Assembly: GCA_963575745.1 (NCBI GenBank)
Contig: CAUYUJ010022059.1
Coordinates: 803,743 to 867,742, forward strand
DNA from: Prorocentrum cordatum
Lineage: Eukaryota > Sar > Dinophyceae > Prorocentrales > Prorocentraceae
Direction of reading: 5' to 3'
Length of the DNA stretch: 64,000 nucleotides
A program made the position numbers and the translations under genes. Under the pieces are notes generated by a model. It worked only from the letters and a program-made list of their open reading frames with translations. It was not told the DNA's origin and did not search any database. Each line of letters starts with the position of its first letter. The stretch's first letter is position 1. Shown here one piece after another: positions 33,684 through 44,949 of the stretch.

Positions 33684-33715
<32 letters not shown>

Positions 33716-34312
33716 GGGGGAGGAGGAGGATAAGGGCGATCAGAAGAGTCAAAGGCCTCTTGAATGCCTCGCGGAGTCTCTTGGGATGTCTCTTGGGATA
33801 CCCTTTGAGGTCTCTTGGGGCGTCTTGGGGGCCTCTTGGCGGCCCCGGGGGCCTCTTGGACCGGTTTGGCTGCCTCGGGGGGGGTCTCTTGGGGCCTCTT
33901 GGGGGCCTCTTGGGGGTATTTTGGGGGGCTCTTGGAGGCCTCTTGGGGCCTCCTGGTCGCCTCTTGGGGCCTCCTGGGCGCCTCTTGAGGCCCTCTTGGG
34001 GCGCTCGTGGGAGGCTTGGGAACGCTCTTGGGGCCATCTTGGAGGTGATCCATCAAAGGGAGGGGGTCCCCCAATTAGCCTCCCCCCTTCGGGAGCCTCC
34101 AAAATCGGCCAAAACCCGAATAAAACCGATGATTGTGGTTTCCTCGCCGAGGCCGTTTTGGACGCTCTAACTACCAGCGGTCCCCCCCGTCCAAGTCCAG
34201 GGGAGGGGGTTAGGGGGAGGGGTAAACCCCTCCCCGAAGGGGAAGAAGGAGGGGTGGAAGAGGAAATTCCCTAAACCACCTACGCCCAGAGGGCTGGTGG
34301 GATTTTAATATG
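33375..34312 (-). repeat. CCACCAGCC element, variant copy E
   Basis: Minus-strand head at 34312-34283 (AATCCCACCAGCCCTCTGGG). Tail at 33430-33384 (CTCGCCTGGGCGTCATTTC, GGATGGGCTGGTGGGGG). The interior differs: filler is inverted relative to the termini, and an ATG/GAT microsatellite (33595-33716) replaces the TGCAA zone. Confidence 0.65.
33595..33716. repeat. ATG/GAT trinucleotide microsatellite
   Basis: Nearly uninterrupted GATGAT words inside copy E. Confidence 0.85.
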
Positions 34313-34619
34313 ACAGTTTCGGTTTGTCCTCCTCTTTTCTCCTCCGTCTTTGCCGCCCATCATTATGTGAGAAGCGTGCGGCCCCTCCAGAAGCAGCGGA
34401 CACGTCGAGGACCGTGTTCGTTTGCTGCTTATTTGCGACGTTCTTAAGCTGGTAACAACCGTGAGTATTTCCCTTCGTTTGATCCGGCGTTTTTGTTTCT
34501 TGTTTTGTTCTCTCGCCCTTCCCCCTCCAGCGCTCATTGCATGAATTTCCTGAGCGCCGAGAGCCGGCGTGAGGTCGTAATCCAATTCAGGTGGGCGATT
34601 TGTACATACCCGAATAGAT
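34313..34619. other. Non-coding stretch beside copy E
   Basis: Composition turns AT-richer here. No feature is recognised. Confidence 0.3.
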
Positions 34620-36480
34620 ACCCGCTTTTGCTGTTTTGATGACACCTGTTGTTAGTTTGATGTTTGTGTTTTTTTGTTCCTTTTCCGTTTCTCCTCCCTT
34701 TCTTGTTATCTTGACGGAGACGCATTTGGATGCATTTTGCCAGCACCCGGCTCTCGTAGGGTACACTGTTGTCGGCCGTCGTGGCAGCAGAGCTTATGGA
34801 GGTGTTTAATACTTGTCTCGGATCAGTTGCTTGACATCGTTGGTTTAAGTTTGTTGTCAAGCGATGCCGAAATTGCGCGGCTTACGTTGCATTGTCATGC
34901 TGGTTTTTTTTTGCTTGGTTGCTGGTGTCGGCGGCCACACGAAAACAAAGAATTGTCTGTAGAAGCAATGTCGCGGGAGTGGGTTTCTTTTGAAAGTTTG
35001 CGCGTTGGTTCCTTAAGTGTGGGTGATATGAACGTGCACAATATCATTATAGCCACACGTCAACGGCTGGGTTCATTTTGCAGAGGTGGGCACGGGACCA
35101 CGGAATGCACCATGGTGGTACCATACCTACTCGAGGTCCGTTTTTTTTGGAGTTAGTTTTAATTGACATGCCCGAAGCCAGTTTAGTCTAAGTGTTAAGC
35201 GAGCTCTCGGACCATCGGCCTTTATCGCTGCGTATGTTTCTCCCGCCGCTCTCGTTTAAGCGCGTGGATCGGACGTTCTGGCACTTTTCTCACGCGAATT
35301 GGCGGTTGTTTAAAAGGTTGTTCAATGAACAGTCGCGGTACTGGATAGAATCCGAAAAGCCGGATTCCATTGTTGAGCGTTCGTTTCGTTTATTTCTCAT
35401 TTGTATTGTCTGGCGTATTTTTTTTTCTACGTGCTGCGGCTAGACGCCGAATGCGCGGCGCTAGTTCGTGCCAAATCAGAAACGGCAGGCACGGACAGGT
35501 TCCCGGCAGCCTTTGCCGTTTGCAGTCGCAGGCATCTTGAAGCGCACACTGCATTCAAGCTAGAACACGGAATGTACTCCGGCAGCAGCGCAAAGGCTCA
35601 AAACAATGGTGGCGCATCCTGTATCGCCTCATGCGAGTCTCCAAGCCATTTAATTCTCCTTTGAAGATGGCGGACGGGACCTGGGCCGTCTCGAAGCAAG
35701 CGACAGCAGAGGTGTTCGCCGAAGTCTTCTTTGTCAATTGAACGCTGCCGTCAATGAATTTTCGGATTCCAGTCAGACGGTTCCTCTTGCTCCCTTTGGC
35801 CTCCTCCCTTTTCTTTCCCGGACAGCGAAAGAAATCCTTCGGCAGTTGCGGGTTGACAGTGGTGCCGGCCTTTGATTCGATACCCTGTCGTATCAAAGCA
35901 TTGCGCTGATTTTCTGGCGTTTCCAGTGGCAAAGCTCGCGCGCCGCATAATCAGCACTGGCCGATGGCCTCGTGCGCGGTGCATTCATTGGACTGTTGCA
36001 TTGCACAAATAGGGAGCGGTCTCAGACCCCGATTTGCACAGAGGCATCCAATGTGCAGTTTTCCAAAGTTGTCGAAAGTCTGATGTCTCCGTTTTCCGCC
36101 TTTGGTGGAAACGGATTAATTCGTCTATCCCACAAACGTCGGGCCCGAGACGCGATCTTTTTTCTTCGTCTTGCGGCGGTCGTTTGCTTTCGCAGTCGGC
36201 CGGCGCATAGTTTTTTATTGTTCAGATGTGTCGGGCGTTTCTGACAGGGTTGATTTTCAGAGAGCCATGTGTAAATTGCACGGTCTTGGATGTGACCCGC
36301 GCGCGTGCGATGCGTTATCCAGTTGGCCCGAACCATTTTCTTCTCAAGGTCACGAATCCTTTTCGGTCAGCATGAACACCATGGTGTATCAAGGCACCGT
36401 GCTCGGCCCAGTGCTATGGATCATTTCCTGTCGGACGCCTGCATAGCTTCGGGGGCGGAAAAGAGGGGGGGGATGACTAG
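34620..36480 (+). pseudogene. Decayed LINE: endonuclease and reverse transcriptase
   Basis: Pieces in different frames still follow LINE order. AP-endonuclease motifs: a TETHLD segment at 34723-34740, then GYTVVGRRGSRAYGG; a GDMN motif at about 35023; SDHRP at 35203-35220. A typical linker follows (WW..LMRVSKPFNSPLKMADG at about 35605-35680). RT pieces: SKVVESL at 36065-36085 and QGTVLGPVLW at 36387-36420. Stops and frameshifts separate them all, so it is inactive. It differs from the 39-43 kb LINE in the RT sequences. Confidence 0.65.
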
Positions 36481-36742
36481 GGGGGGGTGGATATCATGGC
36501 GCGGGCCATGATATCTCCCCAGATTTCGTGGCGCCTTTTCTTATTTGATTACGTCCCTGGCCCCTCCGCTGGGCCGCGCACATGCCGCCGGTCATGATTT
36601 GCACCCCCCCCTCTTGGACACCCCCCTCTTGGCCGCTCCCGATAGCTACTCGCGCCGAACACCCCGAGGAGTCCATATACACAGACGATTCGATCACCTT
36701 CCAGAAAATTGAGCCGGAACCGCCCGATTCCGATTCGTTCGC

Positions 36743-36745
<3 letters not shown>

Positions 36746-36813
<68 letters not shown>

Positions 36814-36847
36814 TGTGTGTGTATGTGTGTATGTGTGTATGTGTGTA

Positions 36848-36878
<31 letters not shown>

Positions 36879-36992
36879 GTGTGTGTTGTGTGTGTGTGTT
36901 GTGTGTGTGTTGTGTGTGTGTGTGTTGTGTGTGTTGTGTGTGTTGTGTGTGTTGTGTGTGTTGTGTGTGTGTGTTGTGTGTGTGTGTGCGTG
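36746..36992. repeat. GT/TG microsatellite with TTGTGTG variants
   Basis: About 245 nt of TG repeats, first pure, then with TATG interruptions, then a higher-order TTGTGTGTG pattern. All ORFs here (both strands) are artefacts. Confidence 0.95.
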
Positions 36993-37039
36993 AGTCACGG
37001 CATCGATGGAGTCTCGCCCACAGGGTGAAATTCGATGCG

Positions 37040-37205
37040 AGCAAGAAGGAAACGGATTCGGTATCCAAACAACGGTTTCCTTATCCGTGTCGGTGGATAC
37101 GGAAACCGATGTAGGCGGATACAGAAACCGATGTGAATGGATACGGGAACCGGTGTAGAGCTGGATACGGAACCGGTGTAGCTGGATACAAAAACCTCTG
37201 ATTGG
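37040..37205. repeat. Short tandem repeat of about 21-25 bp with hairpin
   Basis: Units of GGATACGGAAACCGATGTAG type occur five times with drift. The first unit is preceded by its inverse (CGGTTTCCTTATCC at 37071-37084), so a hairpin can form. From 37206 to 37920 no gene is recognised. Confidence 0.75.
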
Positions 37206-37924
37206 ATTTCCGTATCTAGCCACACTGGTTTCCCGGGGGTGTACATTTTTGGGATTAGGAGAGTTTTCCTGAGCTCCGGGCCGTGAGCCGACAGGTTGGA
37301 TTGTCATTTTTACCACGGGAAGCCGGGCACATTTAGCTTCGAGTTCTTAGGACGCCATCCGAGGATTCTTATCACTTCGATGTTTTATGAGTTCACACTT
37401 CAGTGGATTTCCGAAAAATGAACTTTCTTGGGACTGTGATTTTTTTGCCGGCAAGCATCTGCGGAGCGACCCCACATTGCCGCATTGGTTAAGGCAGCAA
37501 CGATCGGCAATGCGGGGCACATGGGGATTTTGTGCTGCGACATGGTTAATAATCTGCCCTATCACGGACCTTCTCTAAGTAGACAGTTCTCAAATTTTAT
37601 ATGTTGTGGGCCATGCGAAAATTACCACCAACCGGAATACCCGATTGCGGCGACAAATGTTTCACGGAAGCAAAGGTTAATACCAGACCAGAGTTGCTTT
37701 TCTGCGTGACCAAGAATTAACACAGTGCCTCAGCAGTTTTGGCACGAAAATCGCCTTGGGCAAGTCGGCCGGCGGCTGGCTAAGCAGGCCTGCGGGAGGA
37801 GGAGGAGAAGGAAGAGGAGGAGGAAGAGGAGAGGGGGAGGACCCCTGCACCGTTGCCCCACCTCGAGCTCGGCGAAAGCGGGGGCCGCTTCCACCGCAGC
37901 CTGTAACCCTACACTCAAGATTCC

Positions 37925-39130
37925 TCACCATCGATGCTGGAACCCAAGGGTTTTGCCCCGTTTTACCTTGTGATGCATCCCTTGCACGTGCGCCTTAGCA
38001 AGTTTTGGTACTAATCTGACACACTGCCCACTCCACCGTCCGTATACCTCCGCTCCAAGACATAGTAAATGCCCCAACCCGCTGTCATTGACCTCTGGGT
38101 AATCACTGGTGTTCGTCGCTTCTGCCTTTTCCAATCGATTCCCGCACTGGTTGCTGGTACCTGATCGCGGAGCCCCATTCCTTGAAATAGGACTCACGAT
38201 TGTAACGTCACGGAAGAGCGGAAACCCCCAGGCGACGTGTAACCCAGGGACAACCACATCCAAACGGCGTAGGTCGTTAAGGTGCGTAGATATAGTGGTA
38301 TTGCGCAACAGGCGTTCCACATTGGAATATGGTACAGTGCCTCTCGCTTTTTGTAATACTTGCCTCCACGCGAATACAATTTTTTTTGTCTACTGTGAAG
38401 CCGGCCGTTTCTTCCATCTACCACACATGTGCGTGACCATGTGGGTCTGGTCCGTCGAGGGAAACAGCCACCCCCAGCCGTCGGCACATTGCGCACCGTA
38501 TTTCATAGCTTTGGAACGTGAGCGCCGGCGTCGTTGGACAGAAGTTGCGAATGGCCCCATGCAAGAGTGCACCCGCGCTTTACCAGCTGAGATAGCACTT
38601 GCGCGTGCAACAGGGCCAACGAAGCTCTGGAGCAACTTGCGGCGGGCAGCGAGTTCCACAGCGCTCGCTCGATGCATGATATTGCCACCCATGTTTCCAC
38701 TCGCCAAGTTCAGTCTGTTCTGACACCATTGGTGGTTGGAGACCGTCGGCCACCGTCCAACTTGGGCGGTCTTCCCATCCCATATTGACGCGCTACGACC
38801 ACGCATGCGGGACTAGTGTGGTTGTTGTCGCTGTTGGAAGAGAAAGTGCTGAGGTAGAACAGGATATGGTTCCCGACTGTGGGGAAACGTCGGAGCAGCT
38901 CCGGCAAAGCATCGGCCCAGCTTGCCCAGTACGCAGCCGAGCTTGTTCGGCATGCATCTCGTAAGCCTGCCCCCGCAAATCGTAGTATTGTATCCCATGT
39001 AGATCGGAATCGTGCACCTGGCTCAAATGTTCCACTCCTCAACGTGCACCAGGCACGGGGGTGGATAACTGCAAGCGTGCTTGGCTCAAGCCCTGACCTG
39101 TTCAAGCATTCCCGTCTCAACTGCCATCCC
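37925..39130 (-). pseudogene. RT element fragment: post-RT region and nuclease-like domain
   Basis: From 5' to 3' on the minus strand: a segment resembling the post-RT part of the element at 50-53 kb and of the copy at 56.8 kb (SSAAYWASWADALPELLRRF), a badly frameshifted middle, then a domain at 38280-37930 with RRLDVVVPGL, PLFRDVTIVSP and LGAEVYGRWS. The D and E in the last two fit a PD-(D/E)XK-like nuclease arrangement, by my reading of related dinoflagellate proteins. There is no intact frame; it is a relic. Confidence 0.6.
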
Positions 39131-39155
39131 GTCTCTGCTCTCTCTAGCCTCCGCG

Positions 39156-40223
39156 ATGCCAGCAGAGAAACATCACATGGGCACTCCTCTCGGTGGAGAG
39201 CACAAGCACGTGCGCCTCGATTCGCCGCTGGGCCAGATGGATGGCGACGTCGAGGTGAAGTCACCCATGCGGCAGCCGGACTTCAGCCAAGCGGTGGAGG
39301 GAACCGGGGGCGGGAGTTCGTCCGAGGCCGAGCCTACTGACCATGGCATGAAGACGATGATGACGAAGATGATGGGTATGATGACGAAGATGACGAGGGA
39401 CATGAACGCAGTGAGAGGTGGGGTAGAGGAAGCGAAGAACACAGCGAAGCAGGCAGTCGAACTTGCCAAGGGGACGGATGCGAAGGTGAAGGAGGTGCAG
39501 GAGAGGATGGTCACCCAAGACACTGTTCAGACCATGATCGACGCGTCGATCTCTGAGAAGCTCGTCTCCCAGAAGTTTTTGACGAAGGGGCAAATGGAGG
39601 AGGAGATGAAGAGCGCTGCAGGGGAGGCCATCGCGAGGCTCCACATCGGACCATCATCTGCGTCTTCGACCACCGCCGCGATTGGGGGTCTCAAGTAGGC
39701 GCCCCCCAGTGAGGTCGCGATGGATTGGGCGAAGCAGACGCTGCTCAAGGCGCGCATCGATTACCACACAGATCTTCCACAAGGGCCGGGAGGGCAGCTT
39801 CAACGGCATGGTCTTCGTGAAGTTCCGCACCGTCGAGCAGCGCGACAACGCCATCCGCATCTTCAACGCGCTCAAAACGGGGCTCTCCGATGGTCGTTTA
39901 TGAGCCCTGACCTGCCGATCGAGAGTCGGGTGCCGCGCAGTTTCCTCTTCAAGTTCAAGAAATTGCTCACCGACTGGCAGTTCAATAGGTCCAGCGTGTA
40001 CGTGGACCCGGATCTCGGCACCATCTCAGTAGAGGGCACTCCAATCCTGAAAGTTGTCGTCCAGGAGTTTGAGCTCAAGCTCGAGTGGCTTGCGGACGCA
40101 TGGAAGGAATGGGAAGATCTTCATCGCGACCCGTCTTTCACTGAGATTTGGCAGGCCTCACAGGAGAGCTTGAAGACTGCGAAACAACGGATGTGCAAAG
40201 GAAAGGGCCGCACTGCGGCCTGA
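39156..40223 (+). pseudogene. LINE ORF1: coiled-coil and RNA-binding-like protein, frameshifted
   Basis: ATG at 39156 follows a clean pyrimidine tract ending in TCTCTCTAG, a good trans-splice acceptor. The first part (to the TAG at 39698) starts MPAEKHHMGTPLGG, then has a Met/Lys-rich helix and a heptad-like coiled coil (about residues 85-165). The second part (39720-40223) carries FVKFRTVEQRDNAIRIFNAL in one frame, an RRM-like RNP strand, and a Trp-rich helix (KLEWLADAWKEWEDLH) in another. At least two indels (near 39775 and 39895) break it. ORF1 proteins of this type bind LINE RNA. Homologous pieces occur at 60613-61715 and about 62950-62400. Confidence 0.65.
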
Positions 40224-40339
40224 TGGGGCCGGCGGCGCACACAACAGAGCATTGTTTCACCCGGGAAGGTTGGCGTAGCAGGCTGCCAGTTTGCAAGCTT
40301 CCGCCATCCACGCCCTCACTGCGGCAGCCTCCGCATCGC

Positions 40340-43114
40340 CTCATGGAATGTGGAGGGCCTTACTTGCATCAAATTGTTTGAGATTGTCAGGGCAATGGAG
40401 CGCAGACATATCGACATTATGTGTTTACAGGAGACTCGAAAAATACAGTCGCCGCATTATGTCACAGACGAGGGATACCTAGTCATCCTATCTGGATCTT
40501 GCGCCGGACCTGAATACGCAGGGGTTGGATTTGTCGTTGCTCCTCGTGTTCGTGCCGCCCTCGAGATCATTGGTTTTCTTCAGCTGAGCTGCCGGCTTTG
40601 TGTTCTGAATGAAGCTCCGGGTTACCGGAGGAAAGATGGCAATATGTGGCGCTTATGCTCCGCACTCGGGGAAGCCACTTGAGGAACGGCAGCGGTTCTA
40701 TGAGGACTTGCAGGCGGCCTACAACCGCACGTCCGTGAACGGGGTGAAACTCGTCATGGGTGACCTCAACGCACGGTTACACAGGCGATTCCCCGGAGAG
40801 GAGGATATCATAGGACCTGGGGTCAAGCCGTTGGCAGATGCATCGCCGTCTCAATTTGGTCAGCTGGATTCCCTGATAGTTCCGCAAGCGGCTTTGCCAC
40901 GCATCGCTTCCATTGCGAGTGCTCGACGCGAGCCCCTGGCTTCTCACCATTACTTGGCGGAGGCTGACGTCGAGCGCGGCGCCCCTCTCCGGCAGACAAT
41001 ACCGAGACGCGCGCCCTGGGGCAGGCAAGCTCTGAAGGACCCTGGCGTAGCTAACCGGTTTGCCAAAACCTGCGAGGACAGCATGCGCCAGCAACGCTCC
41101 GTCGAGACCACCCCCAGCGCGAACCAATTGAACGGGTCTGTGACGACGGCTTTCACAGACGCCGCCGAGAAGCATTTACCGAAATTGTCGAGCTCCAAAC
41201 GCCGACCTTGGATCTCGGATTCAACAATGCTTCTTGTCAGCCAGCGCTTGGAGGCCAGACATGCCCAGAATGACGCCGAGGAGCGCCGCTTGAACAAGTG
41301 CGTTAAGAGGGCTGCACGACGAGACCGGAAAGCATGGCTGTCCAACCTCGCCTCCACAGGAGATTGGAGTTCTCTGCGCAAGCTCAAGAAGGGGGTCGCT
41401 CACGGCCAGGGCCGTCTCGCACACGCAGACGGCGCCGTTGTCAGCTCGGAGGCCAGGGCCGACACATTTGCCTTGTACTTGGAGTCAGTCCAATGGGCCG
41501 TACGACCAGCGTGCCTCGTGGACCGGCCGAACTTGTTCGAAGAGCTACCAGTGGAACGTGCGCTGATCTCGAAGAAGGAACTCAAGGACGCTGCGTGCTC
41601 ACTGGCGGATGCCAAGGCTGTTGGGCCTGACGACCTCCCAGTCGAGCGCTGGAAAGTTGTCTTGCGGGAGGGCGGGGAGGGCGCCGCGTGGCTGCTGGAG
41701 TTGTGCAACTCCTGCTGGCGAGACCGAGCTGCGCCGGATGCCTGGCACCTACATCGCGTCGCCCTGATCTTCAAGAAAGGGGGCCCAGGGGATTGCGGGA
41801 ATTACAGGCCAATCTGCTTGCTGAACACGGCGTACAAAATCTTCGCGATGGTGCTCCTACGGAGGCTGACGAAGGCAGGGGCGGACGACCGGATCTGGCA
41901 TTCGCAGTTTGGGTTTCGCCCGAGGCGCGGCACCGAAGACGCCCTGCGCTGTGCCAGGCGGGCCGTGGAGGAGGTGCGGGCGCATCGCGGTGGAGCTGCC
42001 CACCTACTTGCCCTCGATTGGAAGAAGGCGTTCGATTCTATCAATCGAAGGTCTGCCGCTCGCCTTGCGAAGATTTGGCGCCCCGGGCTTCTTCTTAGAC
42101 ATAGTCAGATCGATCTACTCAGAGAGAGCTTTCGTGGCGTTCAATCCCAGAGGCGCCAGCAGCAGTCTGGCATATGCCAAGGGTGTCCGCTGTCACCGCT
42201 CCTCTTCATAATTGCCATGACAGTTCTGATGAGCGACGCCTGCGGCATGCTGGGCGCGAGCGCGGCCGACGCCCGCAGCAATGACAAATTATATGACGTG
42301 TTGTACGCCGATGACACCTTGCTTATCGGAACGAGAGCGCAGCACGTGCAAGAATTTGCAAAAGCAGTAGAGAAAGCTGGCTTCGAGTACGGCATGACGC
42401 TCCACTGGGGGAAGTTCCAAGCGCTTCCGGTCTGCACCAACCAGATCCTCAAGCAGGACTCCGGCGAGCCCATGACGCAGGTCGACTCGATGGTCTACCC
42501 GGGCGGACTGGTGAGCAACGACGGGCGGGTGGACTCCGAGCTCTCCAGGAGAATTGGCGCCGCCCATGGTGAGTTCGCCAAGCTGAAGCAAGTGTGGGCG
42601 CACGCGAATCTCTCCAGGCAACAGAAGTTGAAGTTGTTTTAAGCTTTTGTGTTATCGAAGCTCCGCTACGGCTTATGCGCGACTTGGTTGGTCACGGCCC
42701 AACGGCGCAGACTATTGGGTTTCCATGCGCGCTGCTTGTGCGCCGTCAGCTTATATTTCACGAGTTTCAAATGACGAGATCTTCCGTCGCGCAGGCGCCC
42801 GGCCCATCACTGATCAATTACTCGACCAACAGCTGGTGTTATTGCATCGGGTCGGGCGCTCGCCAGCAGGGAGCCCGCTGCGGCGAAATGCATTCGTTGG
42901 TGCATCGGTGCAACCTGCGATCGGCTCATTCATCCGCAGAGTCGGCCGTCCGAGACAAGACTGGACAACGCAGGTGATGAATGAGGCGGCGAAGAGGTGC
43001 CCGGACCGCCGGCGGCTGGAGGAGGCCATGACGGATCGATCCGCGGGGTCGGAGCAGCGCTGGAAGCGCCTGATGGGCATTTCCGTGAGGCCACCGCACA
43101 GCAGGAGGCCATGA
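40340..43114 (+). pseudogene. LINE ORF2: AP endonuclease, reverse transcriptase, C-terminal region
   Basis: Endonuclease motifs: LQETR (about 40425), GVGFVVAP, then after a frameshift near 40605 YAPHSG and MGDLNARL (about 40755). RT motifs in a 677-codon frame starting 40609: LALDWKKAFDSI (42012-42045, motif A), QGCPLSPLLF (about 42179, motif B), YADD (42305-42316, motif C). Between motifs A and B the better match (RRFGAPGFFLDIVRSIYSER) is in another frame, so two compensating indels hide inside the long ORF. A second shift near 42642 leads to a C-terminal segment (VSNDEIFRRAG, RRVGRPRQDWT). The catalytic residues look intact but the frame does not. Confidence 0.75.
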
Positions 43115-43502
43115 TGGCCGTGCCCCCCCCCCCCCCTTCCCCTTCCCCCTCCCTCCTCCCCCCCCTCTCTCTGGCATAAGTGCATCGCCTTGTTCGCCGC
43201 CGTCTCCCTGCAGGATCGAATGCGTTTTTCCGTTGTCGTCCCGCCATAGGAACTTCGATTGTACGCCATACCATTGTCGGATGAACGGAATAAGGGCCTG
43301 GTCGGAGCAGAAGTTGGTCGAATATTTCGGCCCTGCTCAAATGGCCCCGCGTTTGGCGTGCAATCGCATGTTCATCATCTTCCTCCTTCTTCTTCCCTCC
43401 GTCCGCTCGGCACGCACTTGGCGCGTCCAGGCCAGGTTGGCACGCGTTTGGCATGCCGCTCTAGTTTTCCTTGCCCACGCGCTTTTGGCGCATGGCTGCT
43501 TC
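43115..43502. other. LINE 3' flank with C run
   Basis: A 15-nt C run near 43123 and C/T-rich sequence to 43175 follow the LINE. No gene is seen up to the minisatellite. Confidence 0.4.
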
Positions 43503-43752
43503 GGAAGGGCAACGGGGCTCGCAACTGAATAACGGGACTCGCAACTGGAACAACGGGACTCGCAACTCAACAACGGGACTCGCAACTGGCAACAACGGGT
43601 CTCGCAACTGGCAACAACGGGACTCGCAACTGGCAACAACGGGACTCGCAACTGGCAGCAACGGGACTCGCAACTGGCAACAACGGGACTCGCAACTGGC
43701 AACAACGGGACCGGCAACTGGCAACAACGGGGCTCGCACCTGGAAAACGACA
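43503..43752 (+). repeat. Minisatellite, plus copy (GGGACTCGCAACTGGCAACAAC)
   Basis: About eleven units of 19-22 nt. The first units differ in a set order (ending TGAATAAC, TGGAACAAC, TCAACAAC, then regular TGGCAACAAC). Confidence 0.9.
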
Positions 43753-43756
43753 CTCG

Positions 43757-44240
43757 CAACTACATGCGCATCCCCGAGAACGAAGCCCAGCGAGACGAAA
43801 CCTGGCAAAAACGACCCCGGCGAAACGAAGCCTGGCGAACCGGGCGAACAGCATCCGCGAGAGGCGGGACTTCGAAGAGGAGGCTGAGGATGAGGAGGAG
43901 GCAGAGGGAGGTTCGCAACGAGGAGGCAGAGGGAGGTTCGTAACGAAGAGGCAGAAGGAGGCCGGCAACGAGGAGGCAGAAGGACGCTTGCAACGAGACA
44001 ACAAAGGAGGACGAGGAAAGATGTAGGGGACCTTCCTCCATCTCCCATTCCTCCATTCCTCCTGTTCCGGCTCTCTCCTACCTATTCAGGTTCCCTCCCA
44101 TTCTGGTTTGCTCCCATTCCGATATCTTTTTTCCGATTCCCTCCCATTTCTCTTCTTATTCCGGTTCTCCCCCATTCCTCCCATTCCGGTTCTCTCCCTC
44201 CCATTCCGGTTCTCTCCCTCCCATCCCTCCCATTCAGAAA
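43757..44240. repeat. Purine-rich and pyrimidine-rich short tandem arrays
   Basis: 43757-43860 has GCGAAACGAAGCCTGG-type words. 43875-44000 has a unit of about 30 nt (GAGGCAGAGGGAGGTTCG). 44030-44240 has TCCCATTCCGGTTCTCTCCC-type units. ORFs over these are artefacts. Confidence 0.6.
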
Positions 44241-44949
44241 AGGAAAAAGATCGAGGAGCAAGAAAATGAAAAAGAGAGAGGGCGAGGAGTTGACGAAGAA
44301 GAAGAGCACAAGAGGAGGTCCAAGAGGAGGAGGTCGAAGAAGGCCACGGGGAAAATTTCGCCATCGCCTAGCAGGTCGTCGAATGCACAGAGACTTCCCT
44401 CTACAGCTGCCGGGCGGGAAGGAGCGCGACCGCGGCCGCGTTCTGACTTAGCGGCCGCTGGGGGGTTCAGCACGGCCGTTTGGGGTGGACATAATTGCTC
44501 TGTGAGGTCCGAATGAGGAAGAGGGTGAAGAGGAGGAAAGATCACATGCAAGAGGTCGGCCAAAGAAATTTCGTTATCGTCGAGCAGGTCGTCGCCATGA
44601 AATTGTCGAGGAATTTCATTGTCATCGGCAGGTCGTCGTCGAAATGTAGTGCCGTTCTATTGGCTGCAAGAGGCCCGCATATGACAAACGGAATAATCAT
44701 TATAATCGCGGGTTCGGTTTTTGAAACAATGCGGAATAATGTCGGGAATATTATAGGCTTCTCCGCATGGTTACGGCAATGTTTTCAATCCGGTGAACGG
44801 GGGCCATTCACGAGTACGCAATCGAAAGAAATACATATTATTACAATCCGGGCGAATACAAAATCAATGCAATACAAATAAGACAAAACCGGATTTCACC
44901 GCTAATCCATAAACGAATTCCCGACATATCTCACCATTCTGTATGTCCC
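44241..44949. other. No gene recognised
   Basis: Mixed sequence that becomes AT-rich after 44570. No motif or repeat stands out. Confidence 0.3.

Noticed and set aside
36549-37316. 255-codon His/Thr and Cys/Val ORFs
   Set aside because: Translation of the GT microsatellite and the 37.1 kb tandem repeat.
39080-39092. CTTGGCTCAAG as an SL relict before ORF1
   Set aside because: Only 11 nt, with no match further 5'; the nearby acceptor tract explains the start better.
43337-44048. Cys/Pro/Val repeat proteins over the minisatellite
   Set aside because: Both strands give repeated peptides because the 20-22 nt unit is repeated; there is no start context or non-repeat domain.
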